DNA from: Pseudomonas sivasensis
GTDB taxonomy: Bacteria > Pseudomonadota > Gammaproteobacteria > Pseudomonadales > Pseudomonadaceae
Length of the DNA: 64,000 bases
Reading direction: 5' to 3'
Assembly (NCBI RefSeq): GCF_013778505.1
Contig: NZ_JAAOWU010000013.1
Coordinates: 62,001 to 126,000 of the forward strand
A model generated the notes under the pieces. The model worked only from the letters and a program-made list of their open reading frames with translations, was not told the origin of the DNA and made no database searches. Below, one piece after another: positions 17,174-26,557 of the stretch (its first letter is position 1; each line of letters begins with the position of its first letter). The position numbers were made by a program, and so were the translations under genes.

Positions 17174-18148
17174 TCAGGCCTGGTTTTCCTGCTCGGTAAA
17201 CAAATCGCTGAATAGCATGCTCGACAGGTAGCGCTCGCCGGAGTCCGGCAGGATCACCACGATGGTCTTGCCCTGCATTTCCGGCTTCTCGGCCAGGCGC
17301 ACGGCCACGGCCATTGCTGCGCCACAGGAAATACCGCACAGAATTCCCTCTTCCTGCATCAGGCGCCGTGCCATGGCCTTGGATTCGTCGTCGGTCACCA
17401 ACTCGACGCGGTCAACCATCGAAAGATCGAGGTTTTTCGGCACAAAGCCGGCGCCGATGCCCTGGATCTTATGCGGGCTGGGCTTGATTTCTTCACCGGC
17501 GAGCGCCTGGGTGATCACCGGCGACACAATCGGCTCCACCGCCACCGACAGAATCGGCTTGCCCGCTATGTTCTTGATATAGCGCGACACACCGGTAATG
17601 GTGCCGCCGGTGCCCACGCCCGCTACCAGCACATCGACCGCGCCGTCGGTGTCGTTCCAGATTTCCGGACCGGTGGTTTTCTCGTGGATCTCGGGGTTCG
17701 CCGGGTTTTCAAACTGGCCCGGCATAAAGTAGTTGGCTGGATCGTTGGCGACGATTTCGCCGGCCTTTTCGATAGCGCCTTTCATGCCTTTGGCCGGCTC
17801 GGTCAGGACCAACTCGGCGCCCAGCGCCTTGAGCACCTTGCGGCGCTCGATGCTCATCGACGCCGGCATGGTCAGCAGCAGCTTGTAACCACGGGCGGCG
17901 GCGACAAACGCCAGGCCGATGCCGGTGTTGCCAGATGTGGGTTCGACAATGGTCATGCCCGGTTTGAGTTTGCCGGTGCTTTCTGCGTCCCAGATCATGT
18001 TTGCGCCAATGCGGCACTTCACCGAGTAACCCGGATTACGCCCTTCGATCTTGGCCAGGATGGTCACGCCACGGGGGGCGATCCGGTTGATCTGCACCAG
18101 GGGCGTGTTACCGATGGAGTGCGCGTTGTCTGCAAAAATGCGGCTCAT
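17174..18148 (-). CDS. cysK: cysteine synthase A (O-acetylserine sulfhydrylase)
   Basis: PLP enzyme that makes cysteine from O-acetylserine and sulfide. ATG 18148 (MSRIFADNAHSIGNTPLVQINRI) gives 324 residues, the normal CysK length. The PLP lysine is K44 (NPGYSVKCRIG), the substrate loop is EPTSGNTGIGLAF, and the phosphate-binding loop is AGVGTGGTITGV. The C-terminal ILPDSGERYLSS block is typical of CysK rather than CysM. It is a single gene, divergent from the DUF748 gene. Confidence 0.95.
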   Translation of the reverse strand: MSRIFADNAHSIGNTPLVQINRIAPRGVTILAKIEGRNPGYSVKCRIGANMIWDAESTGKLKPGMTIVEPTSGNTGIGLAFVAAARGYKLLLTMPASMSIERRKVLKALGAELVLTEPAKGMKGAIEKAGEIVANDPANYFMPGQFENPANPEIHEKTTGPEIWNDTDGAVDVLVAGVGTGGTITGVSRYIKNIAGKPILSVAVEPIVSPVITQALAGEEIKPSPHKIQGIGAGFVPKNLDLSMVDRVELVTDDESKAMARRLMQEEGILCGISCGAAMAVAVRLAEKPEMQGKTIVVILPDSGERYLSSMLFSDLFTEQENQA

Positions 18149-18272
18149 GACGGGTCCTATAGGCAATTTCAAGAAGGCAATAAGGGTATGCCTCGTACTG
18201 CAAAGCGTCCAGTCAGAGGAACGTTGCTCGGCTCACGGCAGTCCATGTTTTACCTGCAAGGAGAACTGCCCG

Positions 18273-19349
18273 ATGAAACGTCGCTACAGCTGGCCACTAT
18301 GGACCGTCGCCGGATTGCTGGTGGTCATGGTTGCCTTAAGCATCGCCCTGCCCTACTTAGTGCGTAATTATCTGAATGACAAGCTCGCCGACATGGGCGA
18401 TTACCGAGGCCGAATTACCGACGTGGACCTGGCGCTGTGGCGCGGCGCCTACCGGATTAACGGCCTTGAGATCATCAAGGTCGACGGCAAAGTGCCGGTA
18501 CCGTTCGTCAAGGCGCCGCTGATCGACCTGGCGGTGAGCTGGCATTCGCTGTGGTACGACCATGCAGTGGTCGCCAAAATGCGTTTTATCGAGCCTGAAG
18601 TGAATTTCGTCGACGGCGGCGCTAACAAGCAGGCGTCCCAGACCGGTAAGGGCACCGACTGGCGCGAGCAGTTGAGCAAGCTGGCGCCGATCACCCTTGA
18701 TGAAGTGCGTATCGAAGAGGGCAAGATTGCCTTCCATAACTTCAGTTCCAAACCCGTGGTGAAGATCGACGCGACCAACGTCAACGCCAGCTTCTATAAC
18801 CTGACAAACGTCGTCGACGTCAAAGGCAAGCGCGACGCCCGCTTCGACGGCAAAGCCCTGCTGCAAGGCCAGGCCCCGCTGGAAGCCAGCGCCACCTTCG
18901 ACCCGCTGAGCAATTTTGAGAACTTCGAATTTCGTTTCCGCGCCAAAGACCTGCAACTCAAGCGCATGAATGACTTTGCCTCGGCCTACGGTAAGTTCGA
19001 CTTCAAGGCCGGCACCGGCGATGTAGTCATCGAAGCCCAGGCCGAAAAAGGCCAACTGACTGGCTATATCAAACCGCTGCTAAGGGATGTGCAGGTGTTT
19101 GACTGGCAGCAAGACGTGGAGAACAAGGACAAGAACATTTTCCGTTCGATCTGGGAGGCCGTGGTGGGTGCGAGCGAGACCGTGCTCAAGAACCAACAGA
19201 AAAACCAATTTGCCACCCGCGTCGAACTCAGTGGCAGCGTGCATCAGAAGGATGCCAGCGCGTTCTCTGCGTTTTTAGCGATTTTGCGCAATGGTTTTAT
19301 CCAGGCGTTCAATGCGCGCTATGAACAGCCCAAACCCAGCGCAGATTAA
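18273..19349 (+). CDS. DUF748 / AsmA-like envelope protein
   Basis: A 358-residue protein starting at ATG 18273, with AAGGAG nine bases upstream; upstream in-frame codons are dropped for that reason. Residues ~8-28 form one membrane helix (LWTVAGLLVVMVALSIALPY) and the rest is predicted periplasmic. It has the AsmA/DUF748 pattern: YLNDKLADMGDYRGRITDVDLALWRGAYRINGLEI near the start, then beta-rich sequence with DEVRIEEGKIAF and a LxASATFDPLSNFENFEFRF core. Relatives are thought to bridge the envelope or move lipids; the job of this one is not known. Confidence 0.8.
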   Translation: MKRRYSWPLWTVAGLLVVMVALSIALPYLVRNYLNDKLADMGDYRGRITDVDLALWRGAYRINGLEIIKVDGKVPVPFVKAPLIDLAVSWHSLWYDHAVVAKMRFIEPEVNFVDGGANKQASQTGKGTDWREQLSKLAPITLDEVRIEEGKIAFHNFSSKPVVKIDATNVNASFYNLTNVVDVKGKRDARFDGKALLQGQAPLEASATFDPLSNFENFEFRFRAKDLQLKRMNDFASAYGKFDFKAGTGDVVIEAQAEKGQLTGYIKPLLRDVQVFDWQQDVENKDKNIFRSIWEAVVGASETVLKNQQKNQFATRVELSGSVHQKDASAFSAFLAILRNGFIQAFNARYEQPKPSAD

Positions 19350-19352
19350 AAT

Positions 19353-19377
19353 ATGGGAGGGGCAAGCCCCCTCCCAC
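19353..19377. repeat. collapsed REP unit 3
   Basis: A short tgggaggggc-aa-gccccctccca hairpin begins four bases after the DUF748 stop. It looks like the two outer ends of a REPIN joined after loss of the middle, and as a stable hairpin it may also end or stabilise the upstream transcript. Confidence 0.75.
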
Positions 19378-19471
19378 ATTGGTCATTCAGAGACTGAATA
19401 ACCCGTCTGCGTTCACAGTCGCCGGGGCTGCGCGGTATAGTCCCGGCATTGATGAATGCGAGGAAACACCG

Positions 19472-20317
19472 ATGAAGTTCGAAGGCACCCAGGCCTATGT
19501 GGCTACCGATGACCTGAAACTGGCCGTCAACGCCGCCATCACCCTGGAGCGGCCGTTGCTGGTCAAGGGCGAACCGGGCACCGGCAAGACCATGCTCGCC
19601 GAGCAACTGGCCGAATCCTTCGGCGCCAAGCTGATCACCTGGCACATCAAATCCACCACCAAGGCCCATCAGGGCTTGTACGAGTACGACGCGGTCAGCC
19701 GCCTGCGTGACTCGCAGTTGGGCGTGGACAAGGTGCACGACGTGCGCAACTACCTGAAAAAAGGCAAGTTGTGGGAAGCGTTCGAATCCGAAGAACGGGT
19801 GATCCTGCTGATCGATGAAATCGACAAGGCCGACATCGAGTTCCCCAACGACCTGCTGCAAGAACTCGACAAGATGGAGTTCTACGTCTACGAAATCGAC
19901 GAGACCATCAAGGCCAAGAAACGCCCGATCATCATCATTACCTCCAACAACGAAAAAGAGCTGCCGGACGCGTTCCTGCGCCGCTGCTTCTTTCACTACA
20001 TCGCCTTCCCCGACCGCACCACCCTGCAAAAGATCGTGGATGTGCACTACCCCGACATCAAGAAGGACCTGGTCAGCGAAGCGTTGGACGTGTTCTTCGA
20101 CGTGCGCAAAGTACCGGGCCTGAAGAAAAAGCCATCCACCTCCGAACTGGTGGACTGGCTCAAGCTGCTGATGGCCGACAACATCGGCGAAGCGGTGCTG
20201 CGCGAGCGCGATCCGACCAAAGCCATCCCGCCGCTGGCCGGTGCCTTGGTCAAGAATGAGCAAGACGTGCAACTGCTGGAGCGTCTGGCGTTCATGAGCC
20301 GTCGCGGTAATCGCTAA
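19472..20317 (+). CDS. MoxR-family AAA+ ATPase
   Basis: A 281-residue ATPase starting at ATG 19472 (MKFEGTQAYVATDDLKLAVN), with GAGGAAA upstream. Walker A is GEPGTGKT at 33-40, Walker B LLIDEIDKAD, sensor 1 ITSNNEKELPDAFLRRCFFHYI with the arginine finger. MoxR proteins act with VWA partners as chaperones that mature or load metals into enzyme complexes. The stop and the start of the next gene overlap in TAATG, a sign of translational coupling to the VWA gene. The client complex is not encoded nearby. Confidence 0.92.
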   Translation: MKFEGTQAYVATDDLKLAVNAAITLERPLLVKGEPGTGKTMLAEQLAESFGAKLITWHIKSTTKAHQGLYEYDAVSRLRDSQLGVDKVHDVRNYLKKGKLWEAFESEERVILLIDEIDKADIEFPNDLLQELDKMEFYVYEIDETIKAKKRPIIIITSNNEKELPDAFLRRCFFHYIAFPDRTTLQKIVDVHYPDIKKDLVSEALDVFFDVRKVPGLKKKPSTSELVDWLKLLMADNIGEAVLRERDPTKAIPPLAGALVKNEQDVQLLERLAFMSRRGNR

Positions 20318-21495
20318 TGTTGCTCAACCTGTTCAACGAGATGCGCGCAGCCAAGGTGCCGGTGTCCGTGCGCGAGCTGCTCGACCTGATCAACGCGCTC
20401 AAGCAGCGCGTGACCTTCGCCGACATGGACGAGTTCTACTACTTGGCCCGGGCGATCTTGGTCAAGGACGAGCGGCATTTCGACAAGTTCGACCGCGCGT
20501 TTGGTGCCTATTTCAACGGCCTGGAAAAGCTCGACGACCATTTGCAGGCGCTGATCCCCGAAGACTGGCTGCGCAAGGAATTCGAGCGTTCGCTGAGCGA
20601 TGAAGAACGCGCGCAGATCCAATCCCTTGGTGGCCTCGACAAGCTGATCGAGGAATTCAAAAAGCGCCTGGAAGAACAGAAAGAACGCCATGCCGGCGGC
20701 AACAAATGGATCGGCACCGGCGGCACCAGCCCGTTCGGCTCCGGCGGCTACAACCCCGAAGGCATTCGCGTCGGCGACGCCGGCAAGCGCCAGGGGAAGG
20801 CGGTGAAGGTCTGGGACCAGCGCGAGTACAAAAACCTCGACGACCAGGTTGAGCTGGGCACGCGCAATATCAAGATCGCCCTGCGCCGCCTGCGCAAGTT
20901 CGCGCGCCAGGGTGCGGCCGAAGAGCTGGACATCGACGGCACCATCGACCACACCGCCCGCGACGCCGGTTTGCTGAATATCCAGATGCGCCCGGAACGG
21001 CGCAACACCATCAAGTTGTTGCTGCTGTTCGATATAGGCGGCTCGATGGACGCCCACGTGAAGATCTGCGAAGAGCTGTTCTCGGCCTGCAAGACCGAGT
21101 TCAAGCACTTGGAATATTTCTACTTCCATAACTTCGTGTACGAGTCGGTGTGGAAGAACAACCAGCGCCGCACCTCGGAGCGCACTTCCACTCAAGACCT
21201 GCTGCACAAGTACGGCGCCGACTACAAAGTGATCTTTATCGGCGATGCGTCGATGGCGCCGTATGAAATCACCCAGGCTGGCGGCAGCGTGGAGCACTGG
21301 AACGAAGAGCCGGGGTATGTGTGGATGCAGCGCTTCATGGCCAAGTACAAAAAGCTGATCTGGATAAACCCGTATCCCAAGGATACGTGGGGTTACACCG
21401 CGTCAACGGGGATTGTGCGGGAGTTGGTGGAGGATCAGATGTATCCGCTGACATTGCGCGGGCTGGAAGAAGGGATGCGCTTGCTCTCCAAATAA
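20317..21495 (+). CDS. VWA-domain protein, CoxE-like partner of MoxR
   Basis: A 392-residue soluble protein translationally coupled to the MoxR gene. The N-terminal half is charged and helical with a glycine-rich stretch (GGNKWIGTGGTSPFGSGGYN). The C-terminal von Willebrand A domain carries the MIDAS motif as D239-I-G-G-S243, a common CoxE/YehP-type variant of DxSxS. Together with MoxR it would form a chaperone pair for an unknown metalloenzyme. No frameshift or truncation is seen. Confidence 0.9.
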   Translation: MLLNLFNEMRAAKVPVSVRELLDLINALKQRVTFADMDEFYYLARAILVKDERHFDKFDRAFGAYFNGLEKLDDHLQALIPEDWLRKEFERSLSDEERAQIQSLGGLDKLIEEFKKRLEEQKERHAGGNKWIGTGGTSPFGSGGYNPEGIRVGDAGKRQGKAVKVWDQREYKNLDDQVELGTRNIKIALRRLRKFARQGAAEELDIDGTIDHTARDAGLLNIQMRPERRNTIKLLLLFDIGGSMDAHVKICEELFSACKTEFKHLEYFYFHNFVYESVWKNNQRRTSERTSTQDLLHKYGADYKVIFIGDASMAPYEITQAGGSVEHWNEEPGYVWMQRFMAKYKKLIWINPYPKDTWGYTASTGIVRELVEDQMYPLTLRGLEEGMRLLSK

Positions 21496-21526
21496 ACGCC
21501 GAGCCAAATAATGCAGGAGATCTAAT

Positions 21527-21628
21527 GTGGGAGGGGAGGTGCGACGATTCGACTTGCTCCCGATAGCCGTGTTTCAGTCAACACATCAGTGACTGAACCA
21601 TCGTCATCGGGAGCAAGCCCCCTCCCAC
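21527..21628. repeat. REPIN-type repeat 4, variant with internal insert
   Basis: Paired REP units lie between the convergent VWA gene and pxpC. The left unit has the same extra gcgacgattcga block seen in repeat 2; the right unit is canonical. Confidence 0.88.
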
Positions 21629-21644
21629 ATTTTAAATTGCGGTG

Positions 21645-22553
21645 TTATGTAAATCGGCGCAAATATTCGACATGCTGCCGATGCGCCGTTTCCTGGACCA
21701 CCGGTACCAACCTCACCTTTTCTCCCGGTAAACACTGCGCCAGTCGCGCCAGCGACAAAGGCGTCAACGCCCCCAGACGCGGATAACCGCCAATGGTCTG
21801 CCGATCATTGAGCAACACAATCGGCTGCCCATCCGGCGGCACCTGGATGCCACCCAACGGGATACCTTCGGAAATCAGCGACGGCCCTTGGTACCGCAAC
21901 GGCGTACCGAGCAAGCGCATGCCCATGCGGTCGGCGCGACTGTCCAGGGCCCAATCGGTATTGAAAGCATCGAACAGGCTCTGGCCGCTGAACTGGCCGA
22001 TTTGTGCGCCGACGATCACATCCAGCGGCGCCTTGGCGGGCAACGCCTGTGCGCTCAGCACTTTCATCGCGCCGCCCGTCCCGGAATAACCCAACCGCCC
22101 ACCCTCGGCCAACGCCTTGCCGAAACCGTCCAGCCCACCCAATTCTTCTCGCACCACCGTCGCACAACTGCCCAGCACATCCGGCGCATCAAACCCGCCG
22201 GGTGCCGCCAGATACGCCCGCGCACCGTTGAACGGCTGGGTAAAGCGCAAACGCTGGCCTTTTTGCAGGATAAAACTGCGTCCCGGACTGATAGGGCGCT
22301 CATCGACATACGCGCCCAGGTCCGCACCGGCCAAGGCCAGCAGGCAATACTCCTCGGCCTGCACGGTAAAGCCGCCGAGGGTGATTTCCACCACCGGTGA
22401 GTCCAGCGCATTGCCCAGCAGCCAATTGGCCCACGACATCGACACCCAATCCAGCGCGCCGCCTTGGGTCACGCCCAGGTGGCGTACGCCAAAACGACCG
22501 GCGTCCTGCAACAGGCACAGCGGCGTGCTGGCCTCGATGATCAAGCGGCTCAT
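21645..22553 (-). CDS. pxpC: 5-oxoprolinase subunit C (biotin-dependent carboxyltransferase/KipA family)
   Basis: A 302-residue protein of the KipA/PxpC family. With PxpA and PxpB it forms the ATP-dependent 5-oxoprolinase that opens pyroglutamate to glutamate. Family blocks seen are LLQDAGRFGVRHLGVTQGGALDW near the N-terminus and GIPLGGIQVPPDGQPIVLLNDRQTIGGYPRLG in the C-terminal half. Its ATG overlaps the pxpB stop (ATGA), so the three genes read pxpA-pxpB-pxpC as one operon. The last residues lie beside a REP element. Confidence 0.92.
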   Translation of the reverse strand: MSRLIIEASTPLCLLQDAGRFGVRHLGVTQGGALDWVSMSWANWLLGNALDSPVVEITLGGFTVQAEEYCLLALAGADLGAYVDERPISPGRSFILQKGQRLRFTQPFNGARAYLAAPGGFDAPDVLGSCATVVREELGGLDGFGKALAEGGRLGYSGTGGAMKVLSAQALPAKAPLDVIVGAQIGQFSGQSLFDAFNTDWALDSRADRMGMRLLGTPLRYQGPSLISEGIPLGGIQVPPDGQPIVLLNDRQTIGGYPRLGALTPLSLARLAQCLPGEKVRLVPVVQETAHRQHVEYLRRFT

Positions 22554-23254
22554 GCCTGCGCCTCCAAAGGCGTGTCATCGCCACCCAGGTTGATAAATTC
22601 GGCACGACTGACCGCTTCGAAGCGCACCGTGTCGCCAGGTTGCATAAGGCTGTAGCCGTCTCGCGCGCGGTCGAACAGGTTGGCGGGGGTGCGACCGATC
22701 AGGTTCCAGCCACCCGGAGAAACCACTGGGTAAGCAGCCGTTTGGCGCTCGGCGATCCCCACACTGCCAGCCGCCACGCGTTTGCGCGGTGTGCTGAGGC
22801 GTGGGCTGGCGAGGACTTCATCCACCAACCCCATAAAGGCAAAACCGGGGGCAAAGCCAAGGGCGAACACCTGATATTCGTGGGCGCTGTGGAGACGGAT
22901 CACGTCGTCGACGGCCAGGCCACTGCGCTGGCTGAGTAAAGTCAGCTCCGGGCCGACGCTCAGGTCGTACCACACCGGCAGCACATGGCATTGACCGCTT
23001 CCCTGAGCCTGCGGCTGCAAGTCGGTGAGGGCGTGGTCGATCAGCTCTCGGGCCTGGGCAGGGCTCAGCGCGATGAGGTCGTAATGCACCATCAAGGTGG
23101 TATAGGACGGCACCAGATCCACCAATGCAGCGCCGAAGCCTTCTCGCAAGCGTTGCGCTGCGGCGAGCATCCACGGCATGTTGGCTTCTGCAATCGCATC
23201 GAACAGACGCACCATCAGGCAGTCGATGGCCACCACTTCAATCCGCGGCTTCAT
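22550..23254 (-). CDS. pxpB: 5-oxoprolinase subunit B (KipI family)
   Basis: A 234-residue subunit of 5-oxoprolinase. ATG 23254 (MKPRIEVVAIDCLMVRLF) overlaps the pxpA stop by four bases, so it is preferred to the longer frame that runs into pxpA. The KipI/allophanate hydrolase subunit 1 signature is clear: LPVWYDLSVGPELTLL, FALGFAPGFAFMGLVDE, RLSTPRKRVAAGSVGIAE and SPGGWNLIGRTP. It works only as a complex with PxpC and PxpA. Confidence 0.92.
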   Translation of the reverse strand: MKPRIEVVAIDCLMVRLFDAIAEANMPWMLAAAQRLREGFGAALVDLVPSYTTLMVHYDLIALSPAQARELIDHALTDLQPQAQGSGQCHVLPVWYDLSVGPELTLLSQRSGLAVDDVIRLHSAHEYQVFALGFAPGFAFMGLVDEVLASPRLSTPRKRVAAGSVGIAERQTAAYPVVSPGGWNLIGRTPANLFDRARDGYSLMQPGDTVRFEAVSRAEFINLGGDDTPLEAQA

Positions 23255-23991
23255 GCTGGCTTCAATGCCTCGCGGATACGCTGCACGGCAGCAATTGAAC
23301 TGGCGTTGTCGCCATGCACGCACAGGGTATTGGCGTTTAGTACGAGGGCGCTGCCGTCGCTGGCCGTCAACGGTTCGCCACGAGAAATGGTCAGGGCTTG
23401 CTGGATGATCGTTTCGGCGTCGTGGTGCACAGCGCCGGGTAACTGGCGGGAAACCAAGTGGCCGTTATTGTCGTAGGCGCGGTCGGCGAATGCTTCAAAC
23501 CACAGGGTCACGCCATACTCATCGCCCAATGCCTGGGCTGCGCTGTTATCGCGAGTGGCCAGCAACATCAGCGGCAAGTCACCATAAGCGGCCACCGCCT
23601 CGATGACCGCACGCAGTTGCTTCGGGTTGGCCATCATGTCGTTGTACATCGCGCCATGGGGTTTGACGTAGCTGACGCGGCCGCCTTGGGCACGGCAAAT
23701 GCCGTCGAGGGCGCCGATCTGGTAGTGCAGCAGATCCTGGATTTCCTGAGGGGAATAGGCCATGGAACGGCGGCCGAAGCCTTGCAAATCCTGGTATGCC
23801 GGGTGCGCCCCCACCTGCACGCCATGCTTGAGCGCCAAGCTAACAGTTTTGCGCATGATGCTTGGGTCGCCGGCATGAAAGCCGCAGGCCACGTTGGCGC
23901 AATCAATGAACGGCATGACCTCGGCGTCCAGACCCATGGTCCAGTTACCAAAGCTTTCGCCGATATCGCAATTCAGTAAAAGACGGCTCAC
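23251..23991 (-). CDS. pxpA: 5-oxoprolinase subunit A (LamB/YcsF family)
   Basis: A 246-residue first gene of the pxp operon, with a GTG start at 23991 (MSRLLLNCDIGESFGNWTMG). Family blocks: LNCDIGESFG, NVACGFHAGDPSIM, VGAHPAYQDLQGFGRR, YVKPHGAMYND. These metal-site Asp and His residues fit the YcsF barrel. 5-Oxoproline forms spontaneously from glutamine and glutamate, so the operon recycles it to glutamate. A LysR gene is divergent 177 bases away and is the likely regulator. Confidence 0.93.
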   Translation of the reverse strand: MSRLLLNCDIGESFGNWTMGLDAEVMPFIDCANVACGFHAGDPSIMRKTVSLALKHGVQVGAHPAYQDLQGFGRRSMAYSPQEIQDLLHYQIGALDGICRAQGGRVSYVKPHGAMYNDMMANPKQLRAVIEAVAAYGDLPLMLLATRDNSAAQALGDEYGVTLWFEAFADRAYDNNGHLVSRQLPGAVHHDAETIIQQALTISRGEPLTASDGSALVLNANTLCVHGDNASSIAAVQRIREALKPA

Positions 23992-24168
23992 GGTCTGGCG
24001 CTCCTGTAGGACTTATTTTTTTGCAGTGTGGGATTTTTAACGCAGAACGTGCAACCTGTCCTGACACCCCCACGACGCTCATCGTGGAATACGCTCGATT
24101 TTTGGCGCTTGCCCGGTACGGCGTCCAACTAATAAAAACCGATCCATGCATAAGAAAAAGTTGATCCC

Positions 24169-25083
24169 ATGAATTTGAAGTTCCTCGAAACCTTCGTCTG
24201 GGTGGCCAAGCTCAAGAGCTTTCGCCTGACTGCCGAGAAGCTGTTCACCACCCAGGCCTCGATCTCCAGCCGCATCGCCGTGCTGGAAAGCGAGCTGGGG
24301 GTGAAACTGTTTTTGCGTGATTCTCGAGGCGTAAGCCTGACCCCGGAAGGCTTGAAGGTGCTCGATTATGCCGAGCAGATGATGGTGACCATGCGGGGCC
24401 TGAAGCAGTCCCTGGAGACCACCAGCAGCAAGGTCGGGCGCATTCGGATCGGCGCGATGGACACGGTGATTCACACTTGGCTGAGCCCGTTGGTGGCGGA
24501 ACTGATGGACCATTTCCCCTTGGTCGAAATCGAATTGGTCGCTGATACCGCGCTTAACCTCAGCGATCAGCTGCAAAAAGGCTTCCTTGACCTGATCCTG
24601 CAAACCGACCTGCTGCGCCTGGAAACCGTGCGCAGCCTGGAACTGTGCAGCCATCCCATGGCCTGGATCGTCGCCAGCCAATCGATCTATAACCGCGACT
24701 ACGCCTCCCTCGCCGAACTGGCTCAGGAGCGGATCATCACCTACTCGAAAAACTCGCACCCACATCAGGATGTGCTGAGCCTGATGCAGGCCAACGGCGT
24801 GGCCGCGCCAAGGATGAACTGTGTGAATTCGGTGTCGGCGATTACACGGTTGTTGCGCGACGGATTCGGCATTGGCGCACTGCCGCCGGTGCTGGTCAGT
24901 GAGGAACTGGCGCGCGGGGAATTGGTAATGTTATCGATGGCGCAGAAACTGCCTAACCTGCAGGTGGTGGTGTCGTGGCGTGTGGGGGTGGAGTTGGTGG
25001 AGGAGATTGTCGGGCTGTGCCAGAAGGTCGTTGCCCGCTATGCCGAGGAAGTCGGCGAAGAGCGGATGCTGCTGAGCAACTGA
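24169..25083 (+). CDS. LysR-family regulator divergent from pxpABC
   Basis: A 304-residue transcription factor. The N-terminal winged HTH is at residues 1-60 (FLETFVWVAKLKSFRLTAEKLFTTQASISSRIAVLESELGV), followed by a LysR substrate-binding domain. The ribosome site is weak. LysR proteins usually control the divergently transcribed neighbour, so 5-oxoproline or a related metabolite may be its effector; this is inferred from position only. Confidence 0.88.
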   Translation: MNLKFLETFVWVAKLKSFRLTAEKLFTTQASISSRIAVLESELGVKLFLRDSRGVSLTPEGLKVLDYAEQMMVTMRGLKQSLETTSSKVGRIRIGAMDTVIHTWLSPLVAELMDHFPLVEIELVADTALNLSDQLQKGFLDLILQTDLLRLETVRSLELCSHPMAWIVASQSIYNRDYASLAELAQERIITYSKNSHPHQDVLSLMQANGVAAPRMNCVNSVSAITRLLRDGFGIGALPPVLVSEELARGELVMLSMAQKLPNLQVVVSWRVGVELVEEIVGLCQKVVARYAEEVGEERMLLSN

Positions 25084-25100
25084 ATAAACCGGATCAAAAT

Positions 25101-25187
25101 GTGGGAGGGGGCTTGCTCCCGATAGCGGTGGGTCGGTACCTGAAGTATTGACTGACCTACCGCTATCGGGAGCAAGCCCCCTCCCAC
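25101..25187. repeat. REPIN-type repeat 5
   Basis: A canonical pair: gtgggagggggcttgctccc followed by gatagcggt, then the inverted copy ending cccctcccac. It lies between the convergent LysR and DUF2937 genes. Confidence 0.92.
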
Positions 25188-25205
25188 ATTTGACCGAGTT
25201 GGGCG

Positions 25206-25748
25206 TTAGAGACCTTTCAGGTCCCGCTCTTCAATCGGCCGGCTCTGGCGCAGGCGCTTGCCGCCCAACACGACCCAGTCGATCAGGCGGAACAGGCATT
25301 CCAATCCAAACGACAGCAGCATCGCCCCGCCCAATCCCCAACCCATGGCTTCTGGGGTCAGGAGGATCTGATAGCTGTAACCGTTCCAGGTTTCCTGGCG
25401 GATATCCGGGTCGGCGGCCACCGCCACTTGCAACGCGCGGATGTACCACGGGCCTTGCATGGCCTGGAATTGCTTGTCCAACGCAACTTGGCGATCAAGC
25501 ATGGCGCCCAGGCTGTTGGCGTCGCTCTGGAAAACCGGGTCGTCACTGGCGCGGTAATGCGCGACCAACGCCTTCAAATCACCGTTGAAGAACTGCCGCG
25601 CGGTGGTTTCAAACCCGCTCAGCCCCGTCTGGGCCTCTATCAAGTGGGCTTCGACGCGCTTGGCGTAATCGTTGATAAACCCCGGCACTTGCACGCCGAC
25701 CAACAGGCCAATGGCAAACAGCACCAACCGCAGATAGCTGAGCAACAT
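25206..25748 (-). CDS. DUF2937 membrane protein
   Basis: A 180-residue protein with a membrane helix at each end (residues ~5-23, LRLVLFAIGLLVGVQVPGF; and ~140-165, MGWGLGGAMLLSFGLECLF). The ~110-residue middle part, probably periplasmic, has the family pattern FINDYAKRVEAHLIEA. I recognise DUF2937; no function is known. It starts 12 bases after the amidotransferase stop, so the two are probably co-transcribed. Confidence 0.8.
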   Translation of the reverse strand: MLLSYLRLVLFAIGLLVGVQVPGFINDYAKRVEAHLIEAQTGLSGFETTARQFFNGDLKALVAHYRASDDPVFQSDANSLGAMLDRQVALDKQFQAMQGPWYIRALQVAVAADPDIRQETWNGYSYQILLTPEAMGWGLGGAMLLSFGLECLFRLIDWVVLGGKRLRQSRPIEERDLKGL

Positions 25749-25759
25749 GGTCGATATCC

Positions 25760-26536
25760 TTACTCAGTAATGCCCTGGCTGACGCATTCACCGCGTCGCC
25801 ACAGGCTCCATTGGCCCGGTTCGTAACGGGTCCAGTTTTCGTTGTCAGTCAACGGTTCGGTGGCGATTACCGTCACTACATCATTGGGTGTGGTTTCGGC
25901 CTGAAAATCGACGATCACGTCGACATCTTTCAAGCGCGCCGGACCGAACGGGGCACGTCGGGTGATCTGCGCCAATTTGGTCGAGCAGTAGCAAAACAAC
26001 CAGTCGCCATCGCTGAGCAGGCAGTTGAACACGCCTTTGCTGCGGTATTCGGCACAGGCGGCGATCAGGTCCGGCAGCATCTGTTCAATGTCCACCGGCT
26101 CGGGGAAGGCTTCGCGCACGCGGTTGAGCAAGTCGCAAAAGGCCGCTTCGCTGTCGGTATCGCCGACCGGGCGGTAGAAGGTGGCGCGGGGGTTGAAGTC
26201 CGCCAGTTGGCCGTTATGGGCGAAACACCAGTTGCGGCCCCACAGTTCGCGCACGAACGGGTGCGTATTGGCCAAGCTCACCTTGCCCACGTTGGCCTGG
26301 CGGATATGGCCGATCACCACTTCGCTCTTGATGGGATAACGCTGCACCAGCAGCGCGACTTCCGATTCACTGCTGGCGGCCGGGTCCTGGAACAGACGCA
26401 GACCACGGCCTTCGTAGAAAGCGATGCCCCAACCGTCGCGGTGGGGGCCGGTGCGCCCACCGCGCTGCATCAGCCCGGTAAAGCTGAACACGATATCGGT
26501 GGGGACGTTGGCACTCATGCCCAATAATTCACACAT
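25760..26536 (-). CDS. class II glutamine amidotransferase, YafJ-like
   Basis: A 258-residue protein. The start MCELLGMSANVPTDI places Cys2 as the N-terminal nucleophile of the Ntn-type amidotransferase domain. Other motifs: RGGRTGPHRDGWGIAFYEG, IGHIRQANVGKVSLANTHPF and WCFAHNGQL. The family resembles YafJ and the glutaminase part of GlmS/PurF but has no synthase domain, so its ammonia acceptor is unknown. It is likely co-transcribed with the DUF2937 gene. Confidence 0.88.
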   Translation of the reverse strand: MCELLGMSANVPTDIVFSFTGLMQRGGRTGPHRDGWGIAFYEGRGLRLFQDPAASSESEVALLVQRYPIKSEVVIGHIRQANVGKVSLANTHPFVRELWGRNWCFAHNGQLADFNPRATFYRPVGDTDSEAAFCDLLNRVREAFPEPVDIEQMLPDLIAACAEYRSKGVFNCLLSDGDWLFCYCSTKLAQITRRAPFGPARLKDVDVIVDFQAETTPNDVVTVIATEPLTDNENWTRYEPGQWSLWRRGECVSQGITE

Positions 26537-26557
26537 GCCAGGGCTCTCGCTGCAACG

